Positions 46,043 to 54,440 of a DNA stretch of 64,000 bases are shown one piece after another. The DNA lies in the NCBI GenBank assembly GCA_937906995.1, contig CALESB010000058.1:31817-95816 (forward strand). The letters are read 5' to 3'. Both the position numbers and the translations under genes were made by a program. The notes below the pieces were generated by a model. The model saw only the letters and a list, made by a program, of their open reading frames with translations. It was not told the origin of the DNA and made no database searches. The number at the start of each line of letters is the position of its first letter. The stretch's first letter is position 1. This stretch comes from an uncultured Sutterella sp. GTDB taxonomy: Bacteria; Pseudomonadota; Gammaproteobacteria; Burkholderiales; Burkholderiaceae_F.

Positions 46043-46207
46043 TGATTCCCCCAATTCCGACTGCACTAAATAAACTCAACTCAATCACTCTAACAGGGAT
46101 TAGCTTGCATAGTAAGTACCCAAAAAGGCATTGCACAAGCCCTTATTTAGTCAACCAAATGTCAGCTATAAAATCGATTGAAAAATCAATGTGTAATGGA
46201 AAATTTT

Positions 46208-46236
46208 ATATTATTAGTATTTACCCTTTAACACAA
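46208..46236 (-). promoter_or_regulatory. Candidate promoter of the nrd operon
   Basis: Minus strand TTGTGT (46231-46236), 17-base spacer, TAATAT (46208-46213). The -35 hexamer lies within the proximal NrdR-like box, which fits repression. The 5' UTR would be about 160 bases. Confidence 0.5.
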
Positions 46237-46246
46237 TATGTAGTGC
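46231..46246. promoter_or_regulatory. NrdR-like box 1
   Basis: ACACAATATGTAGTGC, 14 of 16 positions in agreement with the NrdR consensus acaCwAtATaTwGtgt. It overlaps the -35 element of the candidate nrdD promoter. Confidence 0.75.
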
Positions 46247-46261
46247 AATATAAAGAAAAAC

Positions 46262-46277
46262 AAACAATAGGTAGATA
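46262..46277. promoter_or_regulatory. NrdR-like box 2
   Basis: AAACAATAGGTAGATA keeps the central CAATA..TAG core of the NrdR box. Its start is 31 bp from that of box 1, three helical turns, the spacing usual for paired NrdR boxes. Confidence 0.6.
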
Positions 46278-46317
46278 TTAAATAAGAGAGTGGAGGATGA
46301 TGACGAAAAAAACTAAG

Positions 46318-46363
46318 AAAAAAGGTCACGGAAGTTGTTGTCTGTCTTCCGTAACCTTTTTAT
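46318..46363. terminator. Strong bidirectional terminator upstream of nrdD
   Basis: AAAAAGGT-C-ACGGAAG (46318-46334) and CTTCCGT-A-ACCTTTTT (46346-46361) with an 11-base loop; T-runs on both strands. On the plus strand it would end any transcript diverging from the nrd promoter region; a 22-codon frame preceded by GGAGG (46297-46365) runs through it. On the minus strand no gene feeds it. Confidence 0.75.
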
Positions 46364-46364
46364 A

Positions 46365-46428
46365 AGCATGTGCGAGTCACAGGTTCGCCGACCAAACGAT
46401 CCTACTCGCTGTAGAGGAGCGCCATGCT
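46365..46428. repeat. Imperfect inverted repeat in the nrdD/fadD divergent gap
   Basis: AGCATG (46365-46370) pairs with CATGCT (46423-46428) and CGAGT (46373-46377) with ACTCG (46404-46408), enclosing GC-richer sequence than the surroundings. It is not a tRNA. The rest of the gap to about 46610 is AT-rich without recognisable signals. Confidence 0.3.
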
Positions 46429-46668
46429 AGAAATTTAGTTTAATTTTAACCAAATTAAGGCTAAAAGAAATGTCTAATCAATTGATTTACAGGAGATTTA
46501 AGCATTATTCCTAATCAGTAATTCCCCTTAACACTTTCAAGATAAGAAATTATTACTTGATGCTAATTTTCTCTTTAACAAGTTACGCAGGCTAATCCTT
46601 TCGGTTGAGCCCCTTAACAATTGCCACAATAGCAGGTATCCTAGTAGAGGTATTTATTGATGGTTTTC

Positions 46669-46715
46669 CCGACCTTATGAGTGCAATTACTCATATAGGT
46701 CGGCTTTTAGTTTTT
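46669..46715 (+). terminator. Attenuator-like hairpin just before the first acyl-CoA synthetase gene
   Basis: CCGACCT-T-ATGAGT (46669-46682), loop GCAATT, ACTCAT-AT-AGGTCGG (46689-46703), then CTTTTAGTTTTT. It ends 15 bases before the start codon. A candidate promoter TTAACA-17-TATCCT lies around 46616-46644. A six-codon frame (46660-46680; Met-Val-Phe-Pro-Thr-Leu-stop), with AGAGG before it, ends inside the left arm and could be a leader peptide. Confidence 0.6.
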
Positions 46716-46729
46716 AATCGAGATTTTCC

Positions 46730-48580
46730 ATGGAACAAGAAACCGCCACCACCCGTTATGAAGACTTTACAAAAGTTCGTGTGTTGCCGGAATTAATCAC
46801 GCACCACTTAGGGCGACATGATGACCTTCCTGCATTGACGGAATATGTGCAAAGTGAAAAGAACTGGGTTACATTAAGTTATCGCCAGTTGCATGAAAGA
46901 ATTCAAACTTGGGAAAAAGCCTTTGCCAAATTAGGCTTGGAAAAGGGCTCTCGAGTCGCCATGTTACTGAACAACTGCGTCAATGCAATTTGCTTCGATC
47001 AAAGTGCTATCCGCCAAGGCTTGGTGACCGTACCGTTACATGCGGTTGACACCCCAGGGTCTAGCGCCTATATCTTAAACGATAGCGAATGCCGTGTTTT
47101 AGTTACCGCCAAATATTTAAAGTGGAAAAATATCCGTCAAGCAGAAACATTGCCAAATTTGAAGATTGTTGTCATTACTGACGACGAGCTTCAAGAGGAT
47201 GACCTTGTCAATAACAATGGTGTCGAAGTTGTTCGTTTACAAGACTGGTTAGACGCTGCACAAGATCATGATATTCCAGAAGTGGAATTGAATCCCGACG
47301 ATTTGGTCAATTTGGTCTACACCTCTGGCACTACCGGCCGTCCCAAGGGAGTCATGCTTAGCCATACTAATATCCTTGAGTGTGGGCGTGGTGTTCTGAA
47401 AAACATTCGCCCTCGCCCAGGCGATGTGTGGTTCTCTTTTTTACCGCTATCACACACACTAGAACGAGCAACTTCCTACTACATGGCGCTTGGTATGGGC
47501 AATCATGTGTATTTCAATCGCAATATTCTTCAAATCATGGATGATTTGAAGGTTGCGAAACCTACTATTTTAATTTCCGTACCGCGCATTTATGAAACCA
47601 TTTATGCTCGTCTTAACGACAAACTCGCAAAACAGTCTAAAGTTGTGCGTTATGTCTTCGACTGGGCAGTGGAAGTAGGTTGGCGTCGATTCTGTAAGGA
47701 AAATCATCTCGATGTTGAGCATACCTGGCGAGAATTTATGGACCCGTTTGTTGCCAAGTGGCTTGATGGTAAGGTGGGAAAAACTCTTCGAGCAGTTTTT
47801 GGTGGTGCGACAGCTCATGCATATGTCTCTGGCGGTGCAGCATTGAATGGACAAATTGCTCGCGTTTTTATCGGGCTTGGTGTTCCTATCTACCAAGGGT
47901 ATGGTTTAACAGAAACTGCCCCTGTACTTTCTGTCAATATGATTGGCAATAACAATCCTGCTACGGTTGGACCGATCATTGACAATATGCAAGCTCGCCT
48001 TGGTGAAAATGATGAGCTTCAAGTGAAAGGACCTCTTGTGATGAAGGGTTATTGGAATCGCCCTGATGCAACAAAAGATGTCTTTACAGAAGATGGATGG
48101 TTCCGTACGGGTGATCAAGCCGATATCCTGCCTTCTGGTCATGTACGCATCAAGGGACGAATTAAGGAAATCATTGTCACCAGTACTGGAGAAAAGATCC
48201 CCCCGGGAGACTTAGAAATGGCCATGCAAACGGATCCATTGTTTGCACAAACCATGGCGGTTGGTGAAAATCTTCCCTTTATTTCTGCTTTAATCGTCCT
48301 AGAACCTAAGCGATGGGAACAACTTGCATCTGATTTAGGCTTAGATCCCAAGGATCCAGAAAGCTTGAAAAACAAGAAGGTACAGCAAGCCGTTGTAAAG
48401 CGCATTAAAAAGATTTGTCACGGCTTCCCACAATATGGTGTACCTCGTGCTGCAATGCTTACGCTAGATCCTTGGACGATTGATAATGGCATGCTTACCC
48501 CAACGTTAAAGTTAAAGCGTCACATTATCAAAGCCCGTTACCAGGATATGATTAGTGAACTGTATGGCCAAAAACATTAG
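46730..48580 (+). CDS. Long-chain fatty acid-CoA ligase (AMP-binding), copy 1
   Basis: Activates fatty acids to acyl-CoA through an acyl-adenylate. The 616-aa chain has the AMP-binding P-loop LVYTSGTTGRPKGVMLSH, FSFLPLSHTLER, YQGYGLTETAPVLS, GWFRTGDQADI and the lysine-containing hinge GRIKEIIVTSTGEKIPPGDLE. It is of the FAA1/FadD15 type (COG1022-like) with a long C-terminal part rather than the E. coli FadD type. The ribosome site is weak (CGAGATTTTCC). An attenuator-like hairpin lies immediately upstream. A close paralogue follows. Confidence 0.92.
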   Translation: MEQETATTRYEDFTKVRVLPELITHHLGRHDDLPALTEYVQSEKNWVTLSYRQLHERIQTWEKAFAKLGLEKGSRVAMLLNNCVNAICFDQSAIRQGLVTVPLHAVDTPGSSAYILNDSECRVLVTAKYLKWKNIRQAETLPNLKIVVITDDELQEDDLVNNNGVEVVRLQDWLDAAQDHDIPEVELNPDDLVNLVYTSGTTGRPKGVMLSHTNILECGRGVLKNIRPRPGDVWFSFLPLSHTLERATSYYMALGMGNHVYFNRNILQIMDDLKVAKPTILISVPRIYETIYARLNDKLAKQSKVVRYVFDWAVEVGWRRFCKENHLDVEHTWREFMDPFVAKWLDGKVGKTLRAVFGGATAHAYVSGGAALNGQIARVFIGLGVPIYQGYGLTETAPVLSVNMIGNNNPATVGPIIDNMQARLGENDELQVKGPLVMKGYWNRPDATKDVFTEDGWFRTGDQADILPSGHVRIKGRIKEIIVTSTGEKIPPGDLEMAMQTDPLFAQTMAVGENLPFISALIVLEPKRWEQLASDLGLDPKDPESLKNKKVQQAVVKRIKKICHGFPQYGVPRAAMLTLDPWTIDNGMLTPTLKLKRHIIKARYQDMISELYGQKH

Positions 48581-48594
48581 TAGAGCCAATTAAA

Positions 48595-48631
48595 CAGAAA
48601 GGCCTCAACATGAATCTGTTGAGGCCTTCTG
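48595..48631 (+). terminator. Hairpin after acyl-CoA synthetase copy 1
   Basis: CAGAAAGGCCTCAACA (48595-48610) and TGTTGAGGCCTTCTG (48617-48631): long perfect stem, but only a short T-rich tail (GTTATAG), so termination may be partial. Confidence 0.6.
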
Positions 48632-48717
48632 TTATAGAAATTGACCATTCTGTAGGCATTTCAAGTCAACTATTTCAGGTAAAATTCTTCAGTTAAGTAT
48701 TTTTAAATCGGATCATT

Positions 48718-50553
48718 GTGAAGATGGCTACTCGTCAAACTGTTGATGACTTTAAAACATTACCCGAAATGTTGGAACACACTTTAAAAACTGTTCCAGA
48801 ACGTGAGGGCTACCGTTATTTTGATTACGAAACTGAAAAGTGGGTCAGTGTCACTTGGCAGGAATTCGGCAATCGAGTCATGAAATGGCGTAAAGCCTTT
48901 CATGCCGTTGGCCTTAAGCCGGGCGACCGTGTAGCCATGCTGCTCATCAACTCACTTGATGCATTGATCTTTGACCAAGCTGCAGTCGCCAATGGTTTGG
49001 TGGCTGTACCGCTTCACGCTATTGATACGCCAGAGTCTGCTGGATATATACTTGCCGATAGTGACTCTCGCTTTTTAGTCACAACTGCGAAAGCACGATG
49101 GAATGCCATCCATGCTACAGATACACAGCTACCTGACTTAGAGCGAGTTGTTTTCACCTCCGAAGTCGAAGAGGGCCATACCGATCATGTACATTACTGT
49201 GGAGTTGATTCATTTTTAGAGTTAGGAGCGTCCGTTCAAGAGTCTGATTTACCGGAAGGACCAAAGTCAGAAGATTTGGCTAGCATTGTTTATACATCAG
49301 GTACCACTGGACGTCCCAAAGGAGTGATGTTAACCCACCGTGCTATTGTCTCCAATGTTCAAGATATTGCTAAAGAAGTCGCCCCAGGCAAGGATGATCT
49401 CTTTTTATCCTACCTTCCCCTCTCACACTCCTTTGAACGAACATTTACGTATTACAACTGCGTAGCCCATGGTGCAACGTTAGTTTTTAGTCGCGGTGTA
49501 ATGCAAATTGCCGAGGATTTTAAGGACATTCAACCAACCTTAATGTGTACTGTTCCTCGTGTTTTGGAACAGTTCTACGCAAAGATCCAACAACAAATTG
49601 CCAAGGAAGGTGAATCCGAAAAATTTATTCTTGACTGTGTAGTCGCTGCTGGCTGGCGAGATTTTTGTCGTGCCAATGATTTACCTGTCGAAAATGATGG
49701 CATACCTGCCCTAGACTTCATGTTTAAGGCCCTTTACCGCGAACGCTTTGTGAAGCGTGTTCAACAAATTTTTGGTACACGATTCAAATTTTTAGTTTGC
49801 GGTGGAGCCGCTTTAAATGGCACTGTAGCGAAATTTTTCTGTTCTTTAGGTTTGATGCTTCGCCAAGCCTACGGATTAACGGAATATAGCCCCGTTATTT
49901 CAATGACCCGCTTGGTTAATAACCACTTAGCTACCGTTGGGGAACCATTAGCTCGTTGCCAAGCTCGCGCTGGAGAAAACAACGAATTACAAGTCTTAGG
50001 ACCATCCATGATGAGTGGCTACTGGAAACTTCCCAAAGAAAGTCAAGAGGCGTTGACTTCGGACGGTTGGTTGCGCACTGGAGACCAAGTCGATCTAAGT
50101 GACGGTGGTCGAATTCGCATTACAGGTCGTATTAAAGAAATTATCGTAACGAGTACTGGTGAAAAAATTGCCCCAGTCGACTTAGAATTCGCTATTCAAG
50201 ACGATCACCTCTTTGAACAAGTAATGGCTGTCGGTGAAGCACGCCCTTACATCACCGCATTAGTTGTTGTAAACGATATGCGCTTTAAGATGCTCTGTGA
50301 TGAGGTTGGTATTGACTCTGATGATCCTAATATCAACAATAATAGAAACTTAAAGGCAAAAATCGTCAAGCGAATTCGTGTGGCAGCCAAACACTTCCCA
50401 CAATATGGGGTTCCAAGAAACGTTTATATCTTACGAGAACACTGGACTGTGGAAAATGGTTTATTAACACCAACGATGAAATTACGTCGACGTCAAATTC
50501 TTGAAAGATTCGCCCAAGAGATTGAAGGACTATATAACACTGGCCGTCGCTAG
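48718..50553 (+). CDS. Long-chain fatty acid-CoA ligase (AMP-binding), copy 2
   Basis: Second member of the same family, 611 aa and colinear with copy 1: IVYTSGTTGRPKGVMLTH, LSYLPLSHSFERTFTYY, QAYGLTEYSPVISM, GWLRTGDQVDL and GRIKEIIVTSTGEKIAPVDLE are nearly the same, and both end in a PTxKLxRxxI block. The start is uncertain: GTG at 48718 or ATG at 48724, without a strong ribosome site. Tandem duplication with divergence in the acyl-pocket region would give two substrate ranges; that is inference. Confidence 0.92.
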   Translation: MKMATRQTVDDFKTLPEMLEHTLKTVPEREGYRYFDYETEKWVSVTWQEFGNRVMKWRKAFHAVGLKPGDRVAMLLINSLDALIFDQAAVANGLVAVPLHAIDTPESAGYILADSDSRFLVTTAKARWNAIHATDTQLPDLERVVFTSEVEEGHTDHVHYCGVDSFLELGASVQESDLPEGPKSEDLASIVYTSGTTGRPKGVMLTHRAIVSNVQDIAKEVAPGKDDLFLSYLPLSHSFERTFTYYNCVAHGATLVFSRGVMQIAEDFKDIQPTLMCTVPRVLEQFYAKIQQQIAKEGESEKFILDCVVAAGWRDFCRANDLPVENDGIPALDFMFKALYRERFVKRVQQIFGTRFKFLVCGGAALNGTVAKFFCSLGLMLRQAYGLTEYSPVISMTRLVNNHLATVGEPLARCQARAGENNELQVLGPSMMSGYWKLPKESQEALTSDGWLRTGDQVDLSDGGRIRITGRIKEIIVTSTGEKIAPVDLEFAIQDDHLFEQVMAVGEARPYITALVVVNDMRFKMLCDEVGIDSDDPNINNNRNLKAKIVKRIRVAAKHFPQYGVPRNVYILREHWTVENGLLTPTMKLRRRQILERFAQEIEGLYNTGRR

Positions 50554-50562
50554 TGTGAGGAC

Positions 50563-50597
50563 GAGGAATTTCAAACTTGAAATTCCTCTTTTCTTTT
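50563..50597 (+). terminator. Terminator after acyl-CoA synthetase copy 2
   Basis: GAGGAATTTCA (50563-50573) and TGAAATTCCTC (50578-50588), 11-bp stem, 4-base loop, then TTTTCTTTTG. Confidence 0.88.
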
Positions 50598-50664
50598 GAG
50601 AAGATAATTTTTATCCCGCTGATCATTTTTTTGAGATCTTATTCTCATTTCCTTTTTCATTACT

Positions 50665-51429
50665 ATGTTTTTTGATACCCATTGTCACATCCACATGGAT
50701 AACTTCCATGGTGAACAAGACGCAATTGTGCGCCACATGAGACAGGCTCAAGTGACACGAGCTGTTGTTGTTGCAACCGAACTTGATGAGGTACCTGCTG
50801 TTCAAGCCTTGTGTCATCAGTATCCTGAACTTTACGGGGCCTTTGCTGTGAGCCCACAAAATGAAGAATTACCTGATATGACAGCCCATACCATTGCTAA
50901 TATTGTCTCTGATGCAAAGATGGTTGCGGTCGGTGAAACGGGATTAGATTACCACTACTGTTTTGAGCCACTTGACTGGCAACGGAAACGCTTTGCAACT
51001 CATATTGAGGCTGCTCATATTGCTAATAAACCTCTAATTATTCACTCCAGAGATGCAGCCGATGACACGATTGCCATCCTAAAAGAAAATCATGCTGATG
51101 AAGTTGGATTTGAACTGCACTGTTTCTGCGGTGATTGGGACTTTGCTAAAAAGGCCTTGGATCTTGGTGGTTTTTTATCATTTTCTGGGATCCTCACTTT
51201 TAAAAGTGCTCAAGAAATTCAAGAAGTTGCCCGAAAGGCTCCATTGGATCGCATCTTCATTGAAACTGATAGCCCTTACTTAGCCCCAGTTCCCTTGCGA
51301 GGTAAGCGCAATGAGCCGGCATTTGTCCCTCATGTTGCGCAATTTTTAGCAGATCTTAAAGGCATTCGAGTTGAGGATTTAGCTAGAGTCACCATGGATA
51401 ATGCCAATCAATTTTTTGGAATTCGCTAA
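50665..51429 (+). CDS. tatD: TatD-family metal-dependent deoxyribonuclease
   Basis: TIM-barrel nuclease of the TatD/YcfH type. The 254-aa chain has all signature sites: FFDTHCHIHM (His-x-His), AVGETGLDYHY (Glu), LIIHSRDA (His), FELHCFCGDWDFAK (His) and FIETDSPYLAPVPLRGKRNEP (Asp). Proposed roles are 3'-end processing of nucleic acids in repair and quality control. Its stop overlaps the start of the ankyrin gene, an arrangement common in betaproteobacteria. Confidence 0.95.
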   Translation: MFFDTHCHIHMDNFHGEQDAIVRHMRQAQVTRAVVVATELDEVPAVQALCHQYPELYGAFAVSPQNEELPDMTAHTIANIVSDAKMVAVGETGLDYHYCFEPLDWQRKRFATHIEAAHIANKPLIIHSRDAADDTIAILKENHADEVGFELHCFCGDWDFAKKALDLGGFLSFSGILTFKSAQEIQEVARKAPLDRIFIETDSPYLAPVPLRGKRNEPAFVPHVAQFLADLKGIRVEDLARVTMDNANQFFGIR

Positions 51430-52160
51430 TGCATAAAATCTTTATTATTGCTCTTGCTCTATTGCTCAATTCTGCTCAAGCAACGACTATCCCGTTTGAA
51501 GACTCAAAACCGCTAGAGCAACAACTTATGCAAGCGATCGCTCGAGACGATGCTGGAAAAGTTGCTTACCTTTTAAGAGAAAAACGACTCGATCCTAACT
51601 TCTATCTACCTAATGGTGAAACTCCGTTAGTGTGGGCTTTAAAAAATGACGCTAAAGTCACTGCTGAAAAAGTCCTGATTAACAGCGTTAAACTCAAAGT
51701 GAATATGCCGACGCTCAGAGGCGAAACTCCCCTGATGCTTGCTGCAATTAAAGGAAATATTGATTTTGCTAAAGTTTTACTAGCCAAAGGCGCAGATATT
51801 AATGCAAATTATGGTTGGACAGCACTTCACTACAGCGCCAGCACCGGACAAACTGCAATGACTCGCTTTTTAATTGATAATGGTGCTGCTGTTAATGCTA
51901 GAACTGAAAGAGGTGTTACACCGCTATATATGGCTGCGCGCATTGTCGCCACACCCACTGTAGATGCCTTACTCGAAGCCGGTGCAGATAAAACCCTTTG
52001 TAATGACCAAGGTATTAGCCCATCTGCAATCGCTCTAAAAAGAGGCGATGAAAAACTAGCCCAAAAATTAGCTATTGAAGCGTGTAGCCCATGGCCAAAT
52101 GCTTCAAAAGCCACAGAAGTTCAAAAAATTCCCGAATCCAAATTAAAGGTCACACAATGA
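51429..52160 (+). CDS. Exported ankyrin-repeat protein
   Basis: A 243-aa protein with a signal peptide (MHKIFIIALALLLNSAQA) and about five ankyrin repeats, for example NGETPLVWALKNDAKVTAEK, RGETPLMLAAIKGNIDFAK, GWTALHYSASTGQTAMTR, RGVTPLYMAARIVATPTVD and QGISPSAIALKRGDEKLAQ. The final segment holds two cysteines (TLCNDQ and EACSPW) that could bridge in the periplasm. Overlaps tatD by one base and rlhA by four bases, so the three form one operon. A protein-interaction role is assumed. Confidence 0.9.
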   Translation: MHKIFIIALALLLNSAQATTIPFEDSKPLEQQLMQAIARDDAGKVAYLLREKRLDPNFYLPNGETPLVWALKNDAKVTAEKVLINSVKLKVNMPTLRGETPLMLAAIKGNIDFAKVLLAKGADINANYGWTALHYSASTGQTAMTRFLIDNGAAVNARTERGVTPLYMAARIVATPTVDALLEAGADKTLCNDQGISPSAIALKRGDEKLAQKLAIEACSPWPNASKATEVQKIPESKLKVTQ

Positions 52161-54112
52161 CAGAATTGCATCCATTAGAACTTTTAGCCCCAGCCAAAAA
52201 TGCCGATATCGGCATTGAAGCAATCCTTCATGGCGCTGATGCAGTCTATATCGGTGGTCCTAATTTTGGGGCCCGAGAAGATGCAGCCAATGCTTTCAAA
52301 GACATTCAACGACTAACTAACTTTGCTCATCGCTATAACGCTCGTGTTTACATGACCCTAAACACAATTGTTTCTGATGAAGAACTGCCAATGGCTGTAC
52401 AAACAGCTTGGCAAGCGTATGAAGCCGGTGTAGACGCTTTGATTGTGCAAGATATGGGAATATTGGAAATGGAGCTACCTCCCATCCAATTACATGCATC
52501 GACTCAATGCGATGTGAGAAGTCCAGAAAAAGCACGCTTTTTAGAAAGTATTGGTTTTTCACAGGTTGTTCTCGCTCGAGAGTTAAGTCTTGATGAAATT
52601 AAAGCTTGTAAAGACAAGTTATCTCAAGCGCGAATTGAGTATTTTGTACACGGAGCTCTCTGTGTGAGTTATTCTGGTCAATGCTATGCAAGCTTCGCTA
52701 CAACAGGTCGCAGTGCCAACCGAGGTGCTTGTGCTCAATTATGTCGCCTCCCCTACTCTGTCTATACTGAAAACGGCGAATTGCTTGCTAATGACCGCCA
52801 TGTCTTATCTCTGAAAGATAATAATCAAAGCGACAATATTGCTGCTTTAATTCATGCTGGCGTCAGTAGTTTTAAAATTGAAGGACGATTAAAGGATTTG
52901 GATTATGTTAAAAATATCACAGCTTTTTACCGTCAAAAACTTGATGAATTTATAGCCAATAATCCGCAATATCACCGCACTAGCGACGGCATATCCCACA
53001 TCACTTTTAATCCACAGCCCCAAAAAAGTTTCAATAGAGGCTTCACGGATTACTTCACTCGAGAACGCCATCATGATATGGCAGTTTTTGAAACGCCTAA
53101 AAATACAGGAGAACTGTTAGGCACTCTTACAAAGGTGACTGCTGACTATCTTGACATCAAAGCTTATAAAACAATTAATAACGCCGATGGTTTAACCTAC
53201 CTTACGCGTGAAAAAACACTCGCTGGCTTCATGGTCAATACAGCAACCGAGCTAAAACCTGCCCTATGGCGCATTACTCTTCGAGATCGCCCTATTTCAC
53301 GTAAGCACCCACAACTTGTTCCCGGGATGACGATTTATCGCAACCGAGACCATGCCTGGGAAGAACTTATGCGTAAACCTACTGCATCTAGGACACTACC
53401 TGTTGACATCATTTGGGTGGCCACTGATAAAGGTTTTACTCTCTCTATGATCGATGAAAGAGGGAATCAAGCTAGCTCAACGTTAGTACCCGATACCTTA
53501 CAACAAACCACGAACCTGGAGAAGAATCGGGCTAACATCGAAAAAAATCTCTCCAAATTAGGTGGTACTGATCTCGAAATCCGAACACTTTCAATCCAAG
53601 GTGAAAACTTCTTTGCTCCGGCCAGTATCGTTAACGATCTACGTCGAAAAGTTGTAGATGATCTTTGGCTAACTAGAGCCAATTCTTTTAAAAAGCTTCC
53701 TAAAGCTCAAATTACTGAATTGCTACCTTACCCAGATGCAGCTGACTTTCGTAGTAATGTTTTAAATGAAAAAGCCGTTACCTTTTATGCCAAGCATAAT
53801 ACTGTAATCACAGAGCCTGCTCTTGAAACGGGGGATGTTAGACGTGAAGTACCCGTCATGGTTACCAAACATTGTGTGCGTTATGCTTTGGGGCGCTGTT
53901 TAAAAGACAACTTAGAAACCGTTAAAGCGCATCCGGAACTCAAAGAAATTTACAAACCTGCGCCACTTATACTCAAAACAGGAGGCCAAACATTTACAGC
54001 AACATTTGACTGTAAAAAATGTGAAATGACCTTAAATGGGAGAGTAAAAACTTCTACTAGCCTCGGTCATGTTACGTTACTGCGTAAAGATTGCCAAGAA
54101 GAATCGTATTAA
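52157..54112 (+). CDS. rlhA: 23S rRNA C2501 hydroxylase RlhA (U32 family)
   Basis: U32 'peptidase' that hydroxylates C2501 of 23S rRNA, as shown for E. coli RlhA (YdcP). The 651-aa length matches (E. coli about 653). It starts ELHPLELLAPAKNADIGIEAILHGADAVYIGG, and carries the cysteine cluster CVSYSGQCYAS...GACAQLC typical of the Fe-S U32 enzymes, followed by KIEGRLKDLDYV. The start at 52157 overlaps the ankyrin stop (ATGA), with AAAGGT as ribosome site; a 22-residue upstream extension is discarded. The C-terminal part (VMVTKHCVRYALGRC, CKKCEM) adds four more cysteines. Confidence 0.9.
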   Translation: MTELHPLELLAPAKNADIGIEAILHGADAVYIGGPNFGAREDAANAFKDIQRLTNFAHRYNARVYMTLNTIVSDEELPMAVQTAWQAYEAGVDALIVQDMGILEMELPPIQLHASTQCDVRSPEKARFLESIGFSQVVLARELSLDEIKACKDKLSQARIEYFVHGALCVSYSGQCYASFATTGRSANRGACAQLCRLPYSVYTENGELLANDRHVLSLKDNNQSDNIAALIHAGVSSFKIEGRLKDLDYVKNITAFYRQKLDEFIANNPQYHRTSDGISHITFNPQPQKSFNRGFTDYFTRERHHDMAVFETPKNTGELLGTLTKVTADYLDIKAYKTINNADGLTYLTREKTLAGFMVNTATELKPALWRITLRDRPISRKHPQLVPGMTIYRNRDHAWEELMRKPTASRTLPVDIIWVATDKGFTLSMIDERGNQASSTLVPDTLQQTTNLEKNRANIEKNLSKLGGTDLEIRTLSIQGENFFAPASIVNDLRRKVVDDLWLTRANSFKKLPKAQITELLPYPDAADFRSNVLNEKAVTFYAKHNTVITEPALETGDVRREVPVMVTKHCVRYALGRCLKDNLETVKAHPELKEIYKPAPLILKTGGQTFTATFDCKKCEMTLNGRVKTSTSLGHVTLLRKDCQEESY

Positions 54113-54202
54113 CTCAAATTTTTTTGATTTTTTGGGTAAAAACCCTAAAAGTTTGGTACAGTTGGGGGTGTGCAAGGGCTACATAACCGGTCTGCGCACA
54201 CA

Positions 54203-54240
54203 AGTCGTGGCAGCAATCGGTCCGTTGCCACGACTTTCTT
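54203..54240. terminator. Terminator between rlhA and ccmD
   Basis: AGTCGTGGCA (54203-54212) and TGCCACGACT (54226-54235), a 10-bp perfect stem followed by TTCTTATTTT on the plus strand. Confidence 0.8.
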
Positions 54241-54248
54241 ATTTTCAG

Positions 54249-54440
54249 CTAATCAATTCTCAAATGCATTTCACTTCTGCGCGCACGAGCCTCTCTCAAT
54301 AAAGCTTGATAAGCACGAGAACGTCGATTTTTCAAACCGTAAATTTCGACGAAGATCAAAGCTATCATGAACACAAAAGTCATGATTACGTAGACACCTA
54401 ACTCTGTTAAATTTAACCAGCCTAACAGACTATCGATCAT
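54249..54440 (-). CDS. ccmD: CcmD-like heme-export accessory protein
   Basis: A 63-aa single-span membrane protein: a short N-terminus with GVYVIMTFVFMIALIFVEIYGL, followed by a basic helix (KNRRSRAYQALLREARARRS). This layout and its position directly after ccmC identify CcmD, which helps release holo-CcmE from the CcmABC complex. Sequence conservation of CcmD is low, so identity rests mainly on context. Overlaps the ccmC stop by four bases. Confidence 0.7.
   Translation of the reverse strand: MIDSLLGWLNLTELGVYVIMTFVFMIALIFVEIYGLKNRRSRAYQALLREARARRSEMHLRID

Noticed and set aside
46172..46186. FNR-like site (ATTGA-AAAA-TCAAT) upstream of nrdD
   Set aside because: Only four bases separate TTGA and TCAA, while the FNR consensus needs six; likely an incidental inverted repeat.
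46365..46428. tRNA gene
   Set aside because: The inverted repeat has outer pairing but no D, anticodon and T arm geometry.
46605..46796. 63-codon frame overlapping the acyl-CoA synthetase start
   Set aside because: Passes through the attenuator hairpin and overlaps the clear coding start out of frame.
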